A stretch of 5,277 nt of DNA from RGIG8748 sp045606045 (GCA_045606045.1 JAZURE010000048.1:1-5277), one strand, 5' to 3'. Counted from the stretch's first letter, positions 1-5,020 are shown. Numbers and translations are program-made. The notes: a model not told the origin generated them from the sequence alone.

Positions 1-786
1 TATATAAAGATTGCCAATGAGCTGTATGATGCCATTGCAAAAAATGGTTTTAACGGCACACAACGGGCAATAATAGATGCCGTATTAAGATATACTTACG
101 GATATAACCGGAGCCAATCAAAAATAAGTATCAGCTTGATAACAGATTATACTGGGAAAGACAGAATAAATGTGTCAAAGGAACTTAACAAACTGATTGA
201 CCGAAAAATTATAGATGTTGTTTCCTCTGCAGAGCAAAGGGTAAGAGTTCTAAAGATAAATAAAAATTATGACGAATGGATAATGACAGACACTCCAACT
301 GTTGTCGAAATACACAACAGTTGTCGAGACACACAACAGTTGTCGGAATGCACAACACAACTGTTGTCGAATCACACAACTAACTGTTGTCGAAATGGAC
401 AACACAATAAATACAATTATAAATACAATATAAATACATCTACTACTAAAAGCAAAAATCCCATTGATGAAGATGTAAAAAACGCAGTAAAACTTTATGA
501 GCAAAATATTGGTGTGCCGTCACCGATAGCGATAGATGTTTTAAGAGATATTATAAGCTCACATAGTGCCGACCTATTGGAGCTTGCAATCTCAGAGGCA
601 GCCAAAGCCAATGCAAAGAGCATTAAATACATAGAGGCTATATTCCGCAATTGGGATAATGCAGGAGTAAAAACAGTTGACAGTGCAAAGCTTGCCATAG
701 CAGAGCACCAACAAAAGAAGCTGAGTGCCGTCTCGGCAAAAAAAGAAAGTAAGGAGCCTGCGGGATGGGGGCATACAAAAATATGA
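1..786 (+). CDS. Phage replication initiator, O-like winged helix plus DnaD-like domain (5' partial)
   Basis: The frame is open from the first base, so the N-terminus lies outside the window; 261 residues are visible. Visible residues 1-75 resemble the N-terminal DNA-binding domain of phage replication protein O (KIANELYDAI, then RYTYGYNRSQ, then a helix-turn-helix ending in a KELNKLIDRKII-type stretch). Residues about 98-155 are a low-complexity Asn/Thr/Gln/Cys linker. Residues about 159-225 look like a DnaD/DnaB_2 domain and carry the family motif YxxxIxxxW as Y210, I214, W218. Known members of these families bind origin DNA and help load the replicative helicase; that role is inferred here from the domains and from the helicase gene that follows with a 22-base overlap. 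The linker-coding DNA holds the proposed origin. An internal TTG at 136 is not the start, because the conserved domain begins upstream of it. Only the missing N-terminus and the exact subfamily are uncertain. Confidence 0.9.
   Translation, partial: YIKIANELYDAIAKNGFNGTQRAIIDAVLRYTYGYNRSQSKISISLITDYTGKDRINVSKELNKLIDRKIIDVVSSAEQRVRVLKINKNYDEWIMTDTPTVVEIHNSCRDTQQLSECTTQLLSNHTTNCCRNGQHNKYNYKYNINTSTTKSKNPIDEDVKNAVKLYEQNIGVPSPIAIDVLRDIISSHSADLLELAISEAAKANAKSIKYIEAIFRNWDNAGVKTVDSAKLAIAEHQQKKLSAVSAKKESKEPAGWGHTKI
296..393 (+). repeat. Five origin iterons inside the initiator gene
   Basis: Five copies of a 13-base unit with consensus CAACWGTTGTCGA lie at 296-308, 315-327, 334-346, 358-370 and 381-393. 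Copy 3 ends in G and copy 5 begins with T; the rest match apart from the central W, which is T, A, A, T, T. The core CAAC-N-GTTG is a perfect dyad around the central base. Start-to-start distances are 19, 19, 24 and 23 bases. Extra CAAC half sites occur in the gaps and at 400-403. The copies are read in different codon phases (TVVE, NSCR, QQLS, QLLS, NCCR), so the conservation is at DNA level, not protein level. By analogy with the iterons in the lambda O gene they are proposed binding sites for the initiator that contains them. Confidence 0.85.
401..440 (+). other. Probable DNA unwinding element of the phage origin
   Basis: This stretch directly follows the last iteron and has only 6 G or C bases in 40, with near-repeats of ATAAATACAAT. 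It codes for the Asn/Tyr/Lys-rich part of the initiator linker. Iterons followed by an AT-rich segment within the initiator gene is the arrangement of the lambda origin, where the AT-rich part melts once initiator binds. The position and composition are seen directly; the melting function is inferred. Confidence 0.65.
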
Positions 787-2027
787 GAGCTGATTATCTT
801 CTCGAAGCAGAAAAGCAAATAATAGGCGGGATTATAGTCTTCGGACTTAATGACGAATTATGCAGATACGCATTAAATAATCTTACAGGTGATGATTTTC
901 TCGTAGAAGCTCACAAGGATATGTTTAACTATTTTCAGCGTGTAATGGCAGAGGAAAAAGCCATTGACCTTGTAGAGCTATTGCAATGCACCTTAATATC
1001 AGACGAACAGTTCACTGAACTATGCAACTGTTGTAATACAGTATCGAATTTCAAGAGCTATGTTGTTATGCTCAAGAAGAGAACATCTGACAACAGGATT
1101 ATAAGCGGTGTAACATCTATATCAAATGCACCCGATAAATTCAATGCATTGGAAAAACTCTATAGCTCCGAAAAGGAACTGAGGGAAAAAGAGAATAAGA
1201 CCGCCCATCAGAAAGATGCGCAGCAGTACCTTGATTTTATAAACCATATCAATGAGCCGATTAATGAAAGCGAGAGAATCAAAACAGGCTTTGGCACCAT
1301 AGACAAATATATCGGCGGTTTTAGGAAAAAGAGCATATCTGTAATAGGTGCATATCCATCTACAGGAAAGACAACCTTTGCCCTTAATATAGCAAGGCAT
1401 CAGATAGAGCGAAAAACACAGACCTTATTTGTGAGTCTTGAGATGTCATGCAATCAGATATACGAAAGGCTTGTATCGGATGTATTGTCAATAAATTATT
1501 TAAGAGTAGGATGTAAGGACATAAGCGATGGCGAAAAATCAAAAATATCGTTCCTGCTCAATCAATTATCCAAGGCAGGTGTACTGCATATTCGTGACGA
1601 TGTTCTCTTCCTCGAGGACATATCGAAAGAAATATCATTGTTACGGCCCGACCTTGTCATAATTGATTTTATACAGCGAATAAAAACACACTACCGTGCA
1701 AACTCACGGAGAGAAGAAATAGATTATATATCCGCAGAGATAAAACGGCTTGCCATGGTTTATAACTGCCACATAATGACCTTATCGCAGTTGGCAAGAA
1801 AAGCAGACGGACACAAGCCGACAATGGCAGATTTAAAAGAAAGCGGCTCTTTAGAGCAGGACAATGATTATATTATGCTCCTGTACCGCCCAAATGTAAG
1901 CGATAAGACAAAAGAATTCTCTGAGACACATTTTGTTATTGATAAAAACAAATACGGGCAGACAGGACAAAAAGAGATGCATTTTAACGGTGGTTTTCAA
2001 AGATTTACAGAGGTGATAGATGTATGA
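765..2027 (+). CDS. dnaB: Replicative DNA helicase, DnaB family
   Basis: A 420-residue hexameric-type replicative helicase expected to unwind the phage fork with ATP. The N-terminal helical domain covers roughly residues 10-110 (LLEAEKQIIGGI matches the usual family opening). A linker leads to the RecA-like domain from about 170. Walker A is AYPSTGKT at 196-203 with K202; a catalytic-type glutamate lies in SLEMS (E226); Walker B is LVIIDF with D301; the SQLAR motif has Q342; the ESGSLEQD signature and the KNKYGQTG arginine/lysine-finger region follow. The length is slightly below that of bacterial DnaB (about 450-470). ATG 765 is chosen because AAGGAG at 751-756 lies 8 bases upstream; ATG 783 has no good site. 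It overlaps the initiator by 22 bases, and no separate loader gene is seen between them. All motifs needed for activity are present. Confidence 0.95.
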   Translation: MGAYKNMRADYLLEAEKQIIGGIIVFGLNDELCRYALNNLTGDDFLVEAHKDMFNYFQRVMAEEKAIDLVELLQCTLISDEQFTELCNCCNTVSNFKSYVVMLKKRTSDNRIISGVTSISNAPDKFNALEKLYSSEKELREKENKTAHQKDAQQYLDFINHINEPINESERIKTGFGTIDKYIGGFRKKSISVIGAYPSTGKTTFALNIARHQIERKTQTLFVSLEMSCNQIYERLVSDVLSINYLRVGCKDISDGEKSKISFLLNQLSKAGVLHIRDDVLFLEDISKEISLLRPDLVIIDFIQRIKTHYRANSRREEIDYISAEIKRLAMVYNCHIMTLSQLARKADGHKPTMADLKESGSLEQDNDYIMLLYRPNVSDKTKEFSETHFVIDKNKYGQTGQKEMHFNGGFQRFTEVIDV

Positions 2028-2140
2028 CGGAAAAAGAGAAAAGATACAGACTGTACATAGAGAAGCTCCGGAAGAAAAACCTCACTCCGTCAGAATATGA
2101 AAAGAGAGTCAAAGCATGGTGTAAGAGAAACGGATATTAA
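2024..2140 (+). CDS. Small basic hypothetical protein, 38 residues
   Basis: The start codon overlaps the helicase stop as ATGA (2024-2027), and a GAGGTG site at 2010-2015 lies 8 bases upstream, so translation coupled to the helicase is likely. The product is rich in Lys, Arg, Glu and Tyr (MTEKEKRYRLYIEKLRKKN to KAWCKRNGY), probably one or two short helices, with no signal peptide or membrane segment. I do not recognise the family. Because it is coupled to the helicase, a helper role in replication is possible but this is inference only. A short ORF could arise by chance; the overlap and the binding site argue against that. Confidence 0.6.
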   Translation: MTEKEKRYRLYIEKLRKKNLTPSEYEKRVKAWCKRNGY

Positions 2141-2153
2141 CGAGCATCTATAA

Positions 2154-2177
2154 AAATTCTTAAGCGCTTGGGAATTT
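2154..2177. promoter_or_regulatory. 24-bp imperfect palindrome in the gap after the replication block
   Basis: The half AAATTCTTAAGC is followed at once by GCTTGGGAATTT. Ten of the twelve positions are symmetric, and the two exceptions would be G-U pairs in RNA, giving a 10-bp stem with a GCGC loop. It sits in the longest gap between supported genes (2141-2242). No T-run follows on the + strand, so an intrinsic terminator for the genes upstream is not supported. It could be an operator or a processing hairpin. No good -35/-10 pair was found beside it. The rest of the gap holds only an unsupported 19-codon ORF at 2181-2240. Confidence 0.4.
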
Positions 2178-2242
2178 ACCATGTATAAGAAAAATAGGGT
2201 AGACAGTCAGTATGTAGAGAAAATGGATTGTGAAGTGTAATC

Positions 2243-2578
2243 ATGGATGATTTATCAATTATAAAGGCTATAGAGAATTGTATTGAAGACGAAATGTATT
2301 GTAGCGAGCAGTGTCCAATGCAAATGGAACATATTGAGACTACGAGATACTGTATGCTTGCATTGTTAGGGAAGTGTCTCGACCTAATCAACCGCAAGGA
2401 CGCAAGGATTGGAGAACTCGAGGCAGAGAATGAGAGGTTGTTGCAAAAATTGCAACAAGTCAAATCCGAAGCATACAGGGAGTTTGCTCATATGGTTGTA
2501 GATAAAGCGCAAAAAGGAATTATCTATGCAATGGATATTCCCGACTATGTAGTAGAACTTACGAAAAGCAATGAATGA
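2243..2578 (+). CDS. Coiled-coil prophage protein of unknown function, 111 residues
   Basis: The N-terminal part has five cysteines (C13, C20, C24, C37, C45). A Lys/Glu/Leu-rich coiled coil runs from about residue 50 to 78 (ARIGELEAENERLLQKLQQ), and a helical tail (EAYREFAHMVVDKAQ) follows. This layout, with a phrase like LDLINRKDARIGELEAEN, is common among small clostridial phage proteins with no known function; that comparison is from memory. There is no signal peptide or membrane segment, so it is probably cytoplasmic and self-associating. ATG 2243 is the first start after an in-frame stop at 2231-2233, but the ribosome binding site in front of it (GAAGTG) is weak, unlike its neighbours. 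It is the first gene of the accessory run. Confidence 0.75.
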   Translation: MDDLSIIKAIENCIEDEMYCSEQCPMQMEHIETTRYCMLALLGKCLDLINRKDARIGELEAENERLLQKLQQVKSEAYREFAHMVVDKAQKGIIYAMDIPDYVVELTKSNE

Positions 2579-2585
2579 ACGATTT

Positions 2586-2750
2586 TAAGGAGTGAGAGTA
2601 TATGAACAACATAAAGAAACTAAAAGTTGTGAAACCTGTAAACACAGAGGAGATGCGATAGGTAACACAGATTGGCTCTATTGGTGTGAAAGTAAGAAAA
2701 ATTGTGTTGATGGCAGTGCGTGGGAAAGTAAAAATAAGGAGTAAGAGTAT
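2586..2750 (+). repeat. Duplicated 16-base translation-initiation segment flanking the Cys-rich mini-gene
   Basis: TAAGGAGTGAGAGTAT at 2586-2601 and TAAGGAGTAAGAGTAT at 2735-2750 are identical at 15 of 16 positions and lie 149 bases apart. Each contains an AAGGAG ribosome binding site placed 7-9 bases before an ATG (2602 and 2749). The second copy also supplies the TAA stop of the Cys-rich frame. The coordinates given span both copies. They mark the edges of a removable one-gene unit, which is an inference. Confidence 0.6.
2602..2744 (+). pseudogene. Frameshifted Cys-rich mini-gene (putative zinc-binding protein)
   Basis: AAGGAG at 2587-2592 lies 9 bases before ATG 2602, but that frame stops after 19 codons (TAG 2659-2661). 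The -1 frame is open from 2589 to TAA 2742-2744 and encodes a protein-like sequence: CETCKHRGDAIGNTD, then WLYWCESKKNC. That gives CxxC-x15-C-x5-C, a plausible zinc site. It has no ATG of its own; its only candidate start, GTG 2592, lies inside the ribosome binding site. Adding one A to the A-run at 2622-2625 joins the two frames into a 47-residue protein beginning MNNIKKLKSCETCKH. So either one base has been lost (by mutation or read error), or the ribosome slips back one base on AAAA. The downstream gene starts 4 bases after the stop. Confidence 0.55.
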
Positions 2751-3105
2751 GAGAGAAAAATTAAAAAAGTTGTTAGGCTCATATTACTCAAAAGATGACA
2801 GTAAAAATCTTGTATCTTGGTTTACAGAGGAAGAGGCTGAAAACCTTACTGACTTTCTTCTCGAAAACAATGTGATTATTTTACCTTATTATCTAAAATT
2901 GCCCGAAGTAATGTATCGTTATATGTTTGATGATAACAAAAAAGCGGTTGTGGTTAAGTGTAAGGTTGGAAAAAACACAGGAAAGGGATTTTACCTTATT
3001 CACAAAGACGGCAGAGAATGGTATTACAGGTATGAGGATATAGGTACATTTGTTTTTACCAAACCCGAACAGGTTGAAGCATTGATACAAGAAAGAGGTA
3101 TTTAA
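2749..3105 (+). CDS. Prophage protein of unknown function, 118 residues (relative of 3505-3915)
   Basis: ATG 2749 is chosen because AAGGAG at 2736-2741 lies 7 bases upstream and the product then opens MREKLKKLL. A longer frame from GTG 2686 would overlap the Cys-rich mini-gene and has no good site. The order of elements is an N-terminal basic helix, a helical stretch ending TDFLLENNVIILPYY (residues 34-48), a beta-rich middle (AVVVKCKV, GFYLIHKDG), and a C-terminal EDIGTFVFTKPEQVEALI stretch (96-113). The same order (LLANGVFVPP, then TFFTSREDALKAL) occurs in the protein at 3505-3915, so the two are probably distant paralogues, although this one lacks the Cys cluster. The function is unknown. 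No signal peptide or membrane segment is visible. Confidence 0.85.
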   Translation: MREKLKKLLGSYYSKDDSKNLVSWFTEEEAENLTDFLLENNVIILPYYLKLPEVMYRYMFDDNKKAVVVKCKVGKNTGKGFYLIHKDGREWYYRYEDIGTFVFTKPEQVEALIQERGI

Positions 3106-3139
3106 GTCAATAAAATCGCAATTCAAAGGAGTGGAAAAA

Positions 3140-3355
3140 ATGGCTGAATTTAAATACGGAATTTGCAGTGTATGTGGTAAGCAACCAGTTGAAACATTTT
3201 GCTCAAACAAGTGTCGTAAGAGGTTCAACAGGGCAAAGAAAAAACATGGCTGTTGGATATATAGATTATTAGATATCTTCTACAAGCCGAATCAGGTTCA
3301 CTATTGTTGTGTCGGATGTAAAAGAACACGAAAGAATTGTATAAAACCGAGGTGA
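3140..3355 (+). CDS. Small Cys-rich, basic, putative zinc-finger protein, 71 residues
   Basis: ATG 3140 is chosen because AAAGGAG at 3125-3131 lies 8 bases upstream; an upstream in-frame GTG (3131) overlaps that site. The first half has CSVCGK and FCSNKCRKRF, giving C9xxC12-x8-C21xxxC25, a compact zinc-ribbon or treble-clef pattern followed by a very basic helix (RKRFNRAKKKHG). The second half has C38, C56, C57, C60 and C67, possibly a second metal site. Nine cysteines in 71 residues make metal binding likely, and the basic segment fits nucleic-acid contact, but neither is shown. The stop lies within the GAGGTGAT that serves the next gene. I do not recognise a named family. Confidence 0.8.
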   Translation: MAEFKYGICSVCGKQPVETFCSNKCRKRFNRAKKKHGCWIYRLLDIFYKPNQVHYCCVGCKRTRKNCIKPR

Positions 3356-3361
3356 TAACGA

Positions 3362-3511
3362 ATGAACTTTATAAAAAGACTTTTTTGCAAGCATGAGTAT
3401 TCGCAGCCAGAATTAAAACGTATGAGATATGACTATTATGGATACCGTGTACAAACATGGGAAAAGAAATGCATAAAATGCGGAAAAAGGAAGAGGTATA
3501 AGACATGGTGA
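3362..3511 (+). CDS. Tiny putative zinc-binding prophage protein, 49 residues
   Basis: GAGGTGAT at 3349-3356 lies just before ATG 3362, and the ORF is open for 49 codons. The product begins MNFIKRLFCKHEY and ends KCIKCGKRKRYKTW, so C9, H11, C37 and C40 form a C-x-H...CxxC set that could hold one zinc ion. Very short proteins of this form (basic start, CKH or GH, then CxxCGK) are common in Firmicute prophages, the DUF1660 type being similar in layout; membership is not certain. The middle is rich in Tyr and Arg. The gene ends 7 bases inside the next one, which suggests coupled translation. Confidence 0.75.
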   Translation: MNFIKRLFCKHEYSQPELKRMRYDYYGYRVQTWEKKCIKCGKRKRYKTW

Positions 3512-3915
3512 ACAGAGAAGCAGAGCGTAAGAGGTTGGTGGAGATGTTGCGACACGATTGCTACAAAGAGGATGGAGAACTGCATTGTGCAAGTTGTGTT
3601 TATGATAGCGAGGAAGATTGCTCTCATCATGAATTGGCTGATTATTTGCTTGCAAATGGTGTGTTTGTTCCGCCTGTTAAGGTGGGGCAGATAGTATATT
3701 TTGTTGAAAGAAACAGCGGTAAACCTATAGGCACGATTGATGAGATTGAAATTGTGATGATTGGCAAAACAGAATCGGGATTTTGTGCAAGAGGGAATCT
3801 TGGTGAAAACACCGTTGACATTAAGCCGCCCTTTGAGATTGACAATTATACTTTTTTCACATCAAGAGAAGATGCACTAAAGGCTCTTGAAGGGAGTGGG
3901 GAGAGTGAAAGATAA
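3505..3915 (+). CDS. Prophage protein with N-terminal Cys cluster, 136 residues
   Basis: ATG 3505 overlaps the preceding stop by 7 bases and has AGAGG at 3492-3496 about 8 bases upstream. Residues 1-18 form a basic helix (REAERKRLVEMLRH). C19, C28, C31 and C39 (DCYKEDGELHCASCVYDSEEDC) may bind zinc. HELADYLLANGVFVPPVKVGQIVYFV (written from residue 42) leads into a beta-rich part, and the end is TFFTSREDALKAL (116-128). This arrangement is widespread in clostridial phages without known function; I recall it from such genomes but cannot test it here. It is probably a relative of the protein at 2749-3105. It is likely cytoplasmic. The next gene begins inside its last codons. Confidence 0.85.
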   Translation: MVNREAERKRLVEMLRHDCYKEDGELHCASCVYDSEEDCSHHELADYLLANGVFVPPVKVGQIVYFVERNSGKPIGTIDEIEIVMIGKTESGFCARGNLGENTVDIKPPFEIDNYTFFTSREDALKALEGSGESER

Positions 3916-4474
3916 GGAACGCATATTGATGTGGCTTGTAAATAGGCTATATGCTAACGCTTTGTATGCAAGAGAAAACATCATCAAATGGAGAGATATG
4001 CAACCGAGTATATTTTCAAATGATAACCCTTTGCAAGTAGGTGATTTGGTTACAACTCAAACAACATTCAAGCCAAATGATTTTATGGTTGGATATGTTG
4101 AGGAAATACAAACGGATTGTGTTGTTATTCGTGAAATAGGCAGTAAAAGGCTTTGCAACTATTATAACGAAAGTTTCATGAGAATTGATAAATCGCTACT
4201 TGGAAATGAAATTTTAGAGGGTACACAATATTTAACCTATCAAAAGGTGTTAAAGGCTTTTTCAAATTCCGATAAATCGTACACATATAGATTTAAGTCA
4301 ATTTCATTTGATAATGATATTTGCACAGTTGAGGCACGAAAAGCATTCTCAAATGATGCCGTTTTTTCAATAGAATTCAAATACAATAGCAAGACACCTA
4401 TAAAAAGCATAACGGAATTGATTAACAACGAGGAAAACAAAGACCACCCAACCGAGAAAGGCGGTGAGGGGTGA
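3905..4474 (+). CDS. Conserved-looking prophage protein of unknown function, 189 residues
   Basis: GTG 3905 is chosen because AGGGAG at 3891-3896 lies 8 bases upstream; earlier in-frame TTG 3887 and GTG 3896 lack or overlap a site. It overlaps the previous gene by 11 bases. Residues 1-30 are helical and basic. Residues about 43-75 (QVGDLVTTQT, FMVGYVEEI, CVVIREIG) look like a small beta barrel of the SH3/KOW kind, but this is only a pattern impression. The C-terminal half (YLTYQKVLKAF, YTYRFKSISF, FSIEFKYNSKTPIKSI) resembles, from memory, the tail of an uncharacterised clostridial phage family. There is no membrane segment and no catalytic motif that I can name. It shares one base with the next start (TGATG). 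Confidence 0.85.
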   Translation: MKDKERILMWLVNRLYANALYARENIIKWRDMQPSIFSNDNPLQVGDLVTTQTTFKPNDFMVGYVEEIQTDCVVIREIGSKRLCNYYNESFMRIDKSLLGNEILEGTQYLTYQKVLKAFSNSDKSYTYRFKSISFDNDICTVEARKAFSNDAVFSIEFKYNSKTPIKSITELINNEENKDHPTEKGGEG

Positions 4475-4794
4475 TGGGAAGGTATATTGATGCGAATGAA
4501 TTGGAAAAAGACTTTCCGCAAGATGTTACGAAGCACAATGTAATCATAAATGGGAATGAATATCCTGTGTTTTTGGTAGACCACGTTTTGCACAAAATTA
4601 GAAATTGTCCTACCGCAGATGTTGTGGAAGTGAAGCACGGGGAGTGGAAAGAGCACTTTGCTTTTGATTGTTGGCATTATGATTGTCCTTTCTGTGATGA
4701 CGGATATGCAACAAAAGAGAAAGACGAAACACCACCTAATTATTGTGGAAATTGCGGAGCTAACCTGCATCTTTTTCGGAAAGATGCAGGTTAG
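4474..4794 (+). CDS. Zinc-ribbon prophage protein of unknown function, 106 residues
   Basis: ATG 4474 overlaps the preceding TGA as TGATG, so reinitiation is likely; GGTGAGG lies just upstream. GTG 4471 is an alternative start. The opening GRYIDANEL and the phrase PTADVVEVKHGEW (46-58) are hallmarks of a very common, uncharacterised clostridial phage family. C71xxC74 and C91xxC94 (CPFC and CGNC) would form a classic four-cysteine zinc ribbon. Residues 11-45 are a variable helical and beta part. The function is unknown; a nucleic-acid or protein adaptor role is a guess from the fold. The last 11 codons and the stop are also the stem of a perfect hairpin, which constrains the C-terminus (NLHLFRKDAG). 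Confidence 0.88.
   Translation: MGRYIDANELEKDFPQDVTKHNVIINGNEYPVFLVDHVLHKIRNCPTADVVEVKHGEWKEHFAFDCWHYDCPFCDDGYATKEKDETPPNYCGNCGANLHLFRKDAG
4760..4794 (+). promoter_or_regulatory. Perfect 15-bp hairpin across the zinc-ribbon stop codon
   Basis: CTAACCTGCATCTTT (4760-4774) is exactly complementary to AAAGATGCAGGTTAG (4780-4794), with a TTCGG loop. The 3' arm includes the TAG stop at 4792-4794, and one base later begins the AAGGAG (4796-4801) of the regulator gene. No T-run follows on either strand, so it is not a normal intrinsic terminator. It could hinder ribosome loading on the regulator unless a ribosome finishing the upstream gene opens it, or it could be an RNA-processing or stability element. 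The stem is seen directly; the role is inferred. Confidence 0.65.
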
Positions 4795-4807
4795 GAAGGA
4801 GAATAAA

Positions 4808-4996
4808 GTGTTTTGCGATAATCTAAAACGGCTAACAAAACAAAACAGATTAAAACAAAAGGAGCTTGCTATTCGCAGCGGATATTCAGAGACGGTGATA
4901 TCTCTATACATAAACGGTAAGCGAATGCCTCGCATAAAAGCATTACAGAGGTTTGCTATAATGTTCGGTTGCAGTATAGATGAACTTTTAGCATGA
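4808..4996 (+). CDS. XRE-family helix-turn-helix regulator, 62 residues
   Basis: GTG 4808 is chosen because AAGGAG at 4796-4801 lies 6 bases upstream and the product then starts just before the domain. The longer open frame back to 4658 is the shadow of the zinc-ribbon gene. The protein is almost entirely one HTH_3/Cro-C1 domain: LKRLTKQNRLKQKELAIRSG, then YSETVISLYINGKRMPRIKA, then LQRFAIMFGCSIDELL. Such proteins bind operator dyads as dimers and act as repressors or Cro-like switches. This one has no dimerisation or cleavage domain beyond the HTH. It lies inside the early run, not at a divergent switch, so it more likely tunes early or late genes. Its target is unknown; the palindrome at 2154-2177 is one candidate. 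Confidence 0.92.
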   Translation: MFCDNLKRLTKQNRLKQKELAIRSGYSETVISLYINGKRMPRIKALQRFAIMFGCSIDELLA

Positions 4997-5020
4997 AAGA
5001 GAGATGGGAGGAAAAAAGGA

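Noticed and set aside
250..504. Minus-strand open frame across the iterons, coding for a hydrophobic peptide.
   Set aside because: It is the complement of the initiator linker and AT-rich DNA; the repeated hydrophobic and Cys/Val content comes from the repeats.
136..786. Initiator starting at TTG 136.
   Set aside because: The frame stays open to base 1 and the upstream codons encode conserved N-terminal domain residues, so the gene begins before the window.
1025..1034. A sixth iteron-like CAACTGTTGT within the helicase gene.
   Set aside because: It lacks the conserved TCGA end, stands alone about 630 bases from the array and codes for ordinary helicase residues. Chance is the simpler explanation.
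2168..2189. Possible promoter with TTGGGA and TATAAG.
   Set aside because: The spacing between the boxes is only 10 bases, and no acceptable -35 lies 16-18 bases upstream of TATAAG.
2181..2240. A 19-codon ORF in the gap before the coiled-coil gene.
   Set aside because: There is no convincing ribosome binding site and the product shows no recognisable pattern.
2438..2458. Perfect 9-bp inverted repeat TTGTTGCAA / TTGCAACAA with a 3-base spacer.
   Set aside because: It falls in Leu/Gln codons of the coiled coil (LLQKLQQ), which easily give this symmetry. It has no T-run and is not near a gene border.
4760..4810. Intrinsic terminator reading of the strong hairpin.
   Set aside because: Neither strand has a T-run after the stem, and the + strand continues into a ribosome binding site.
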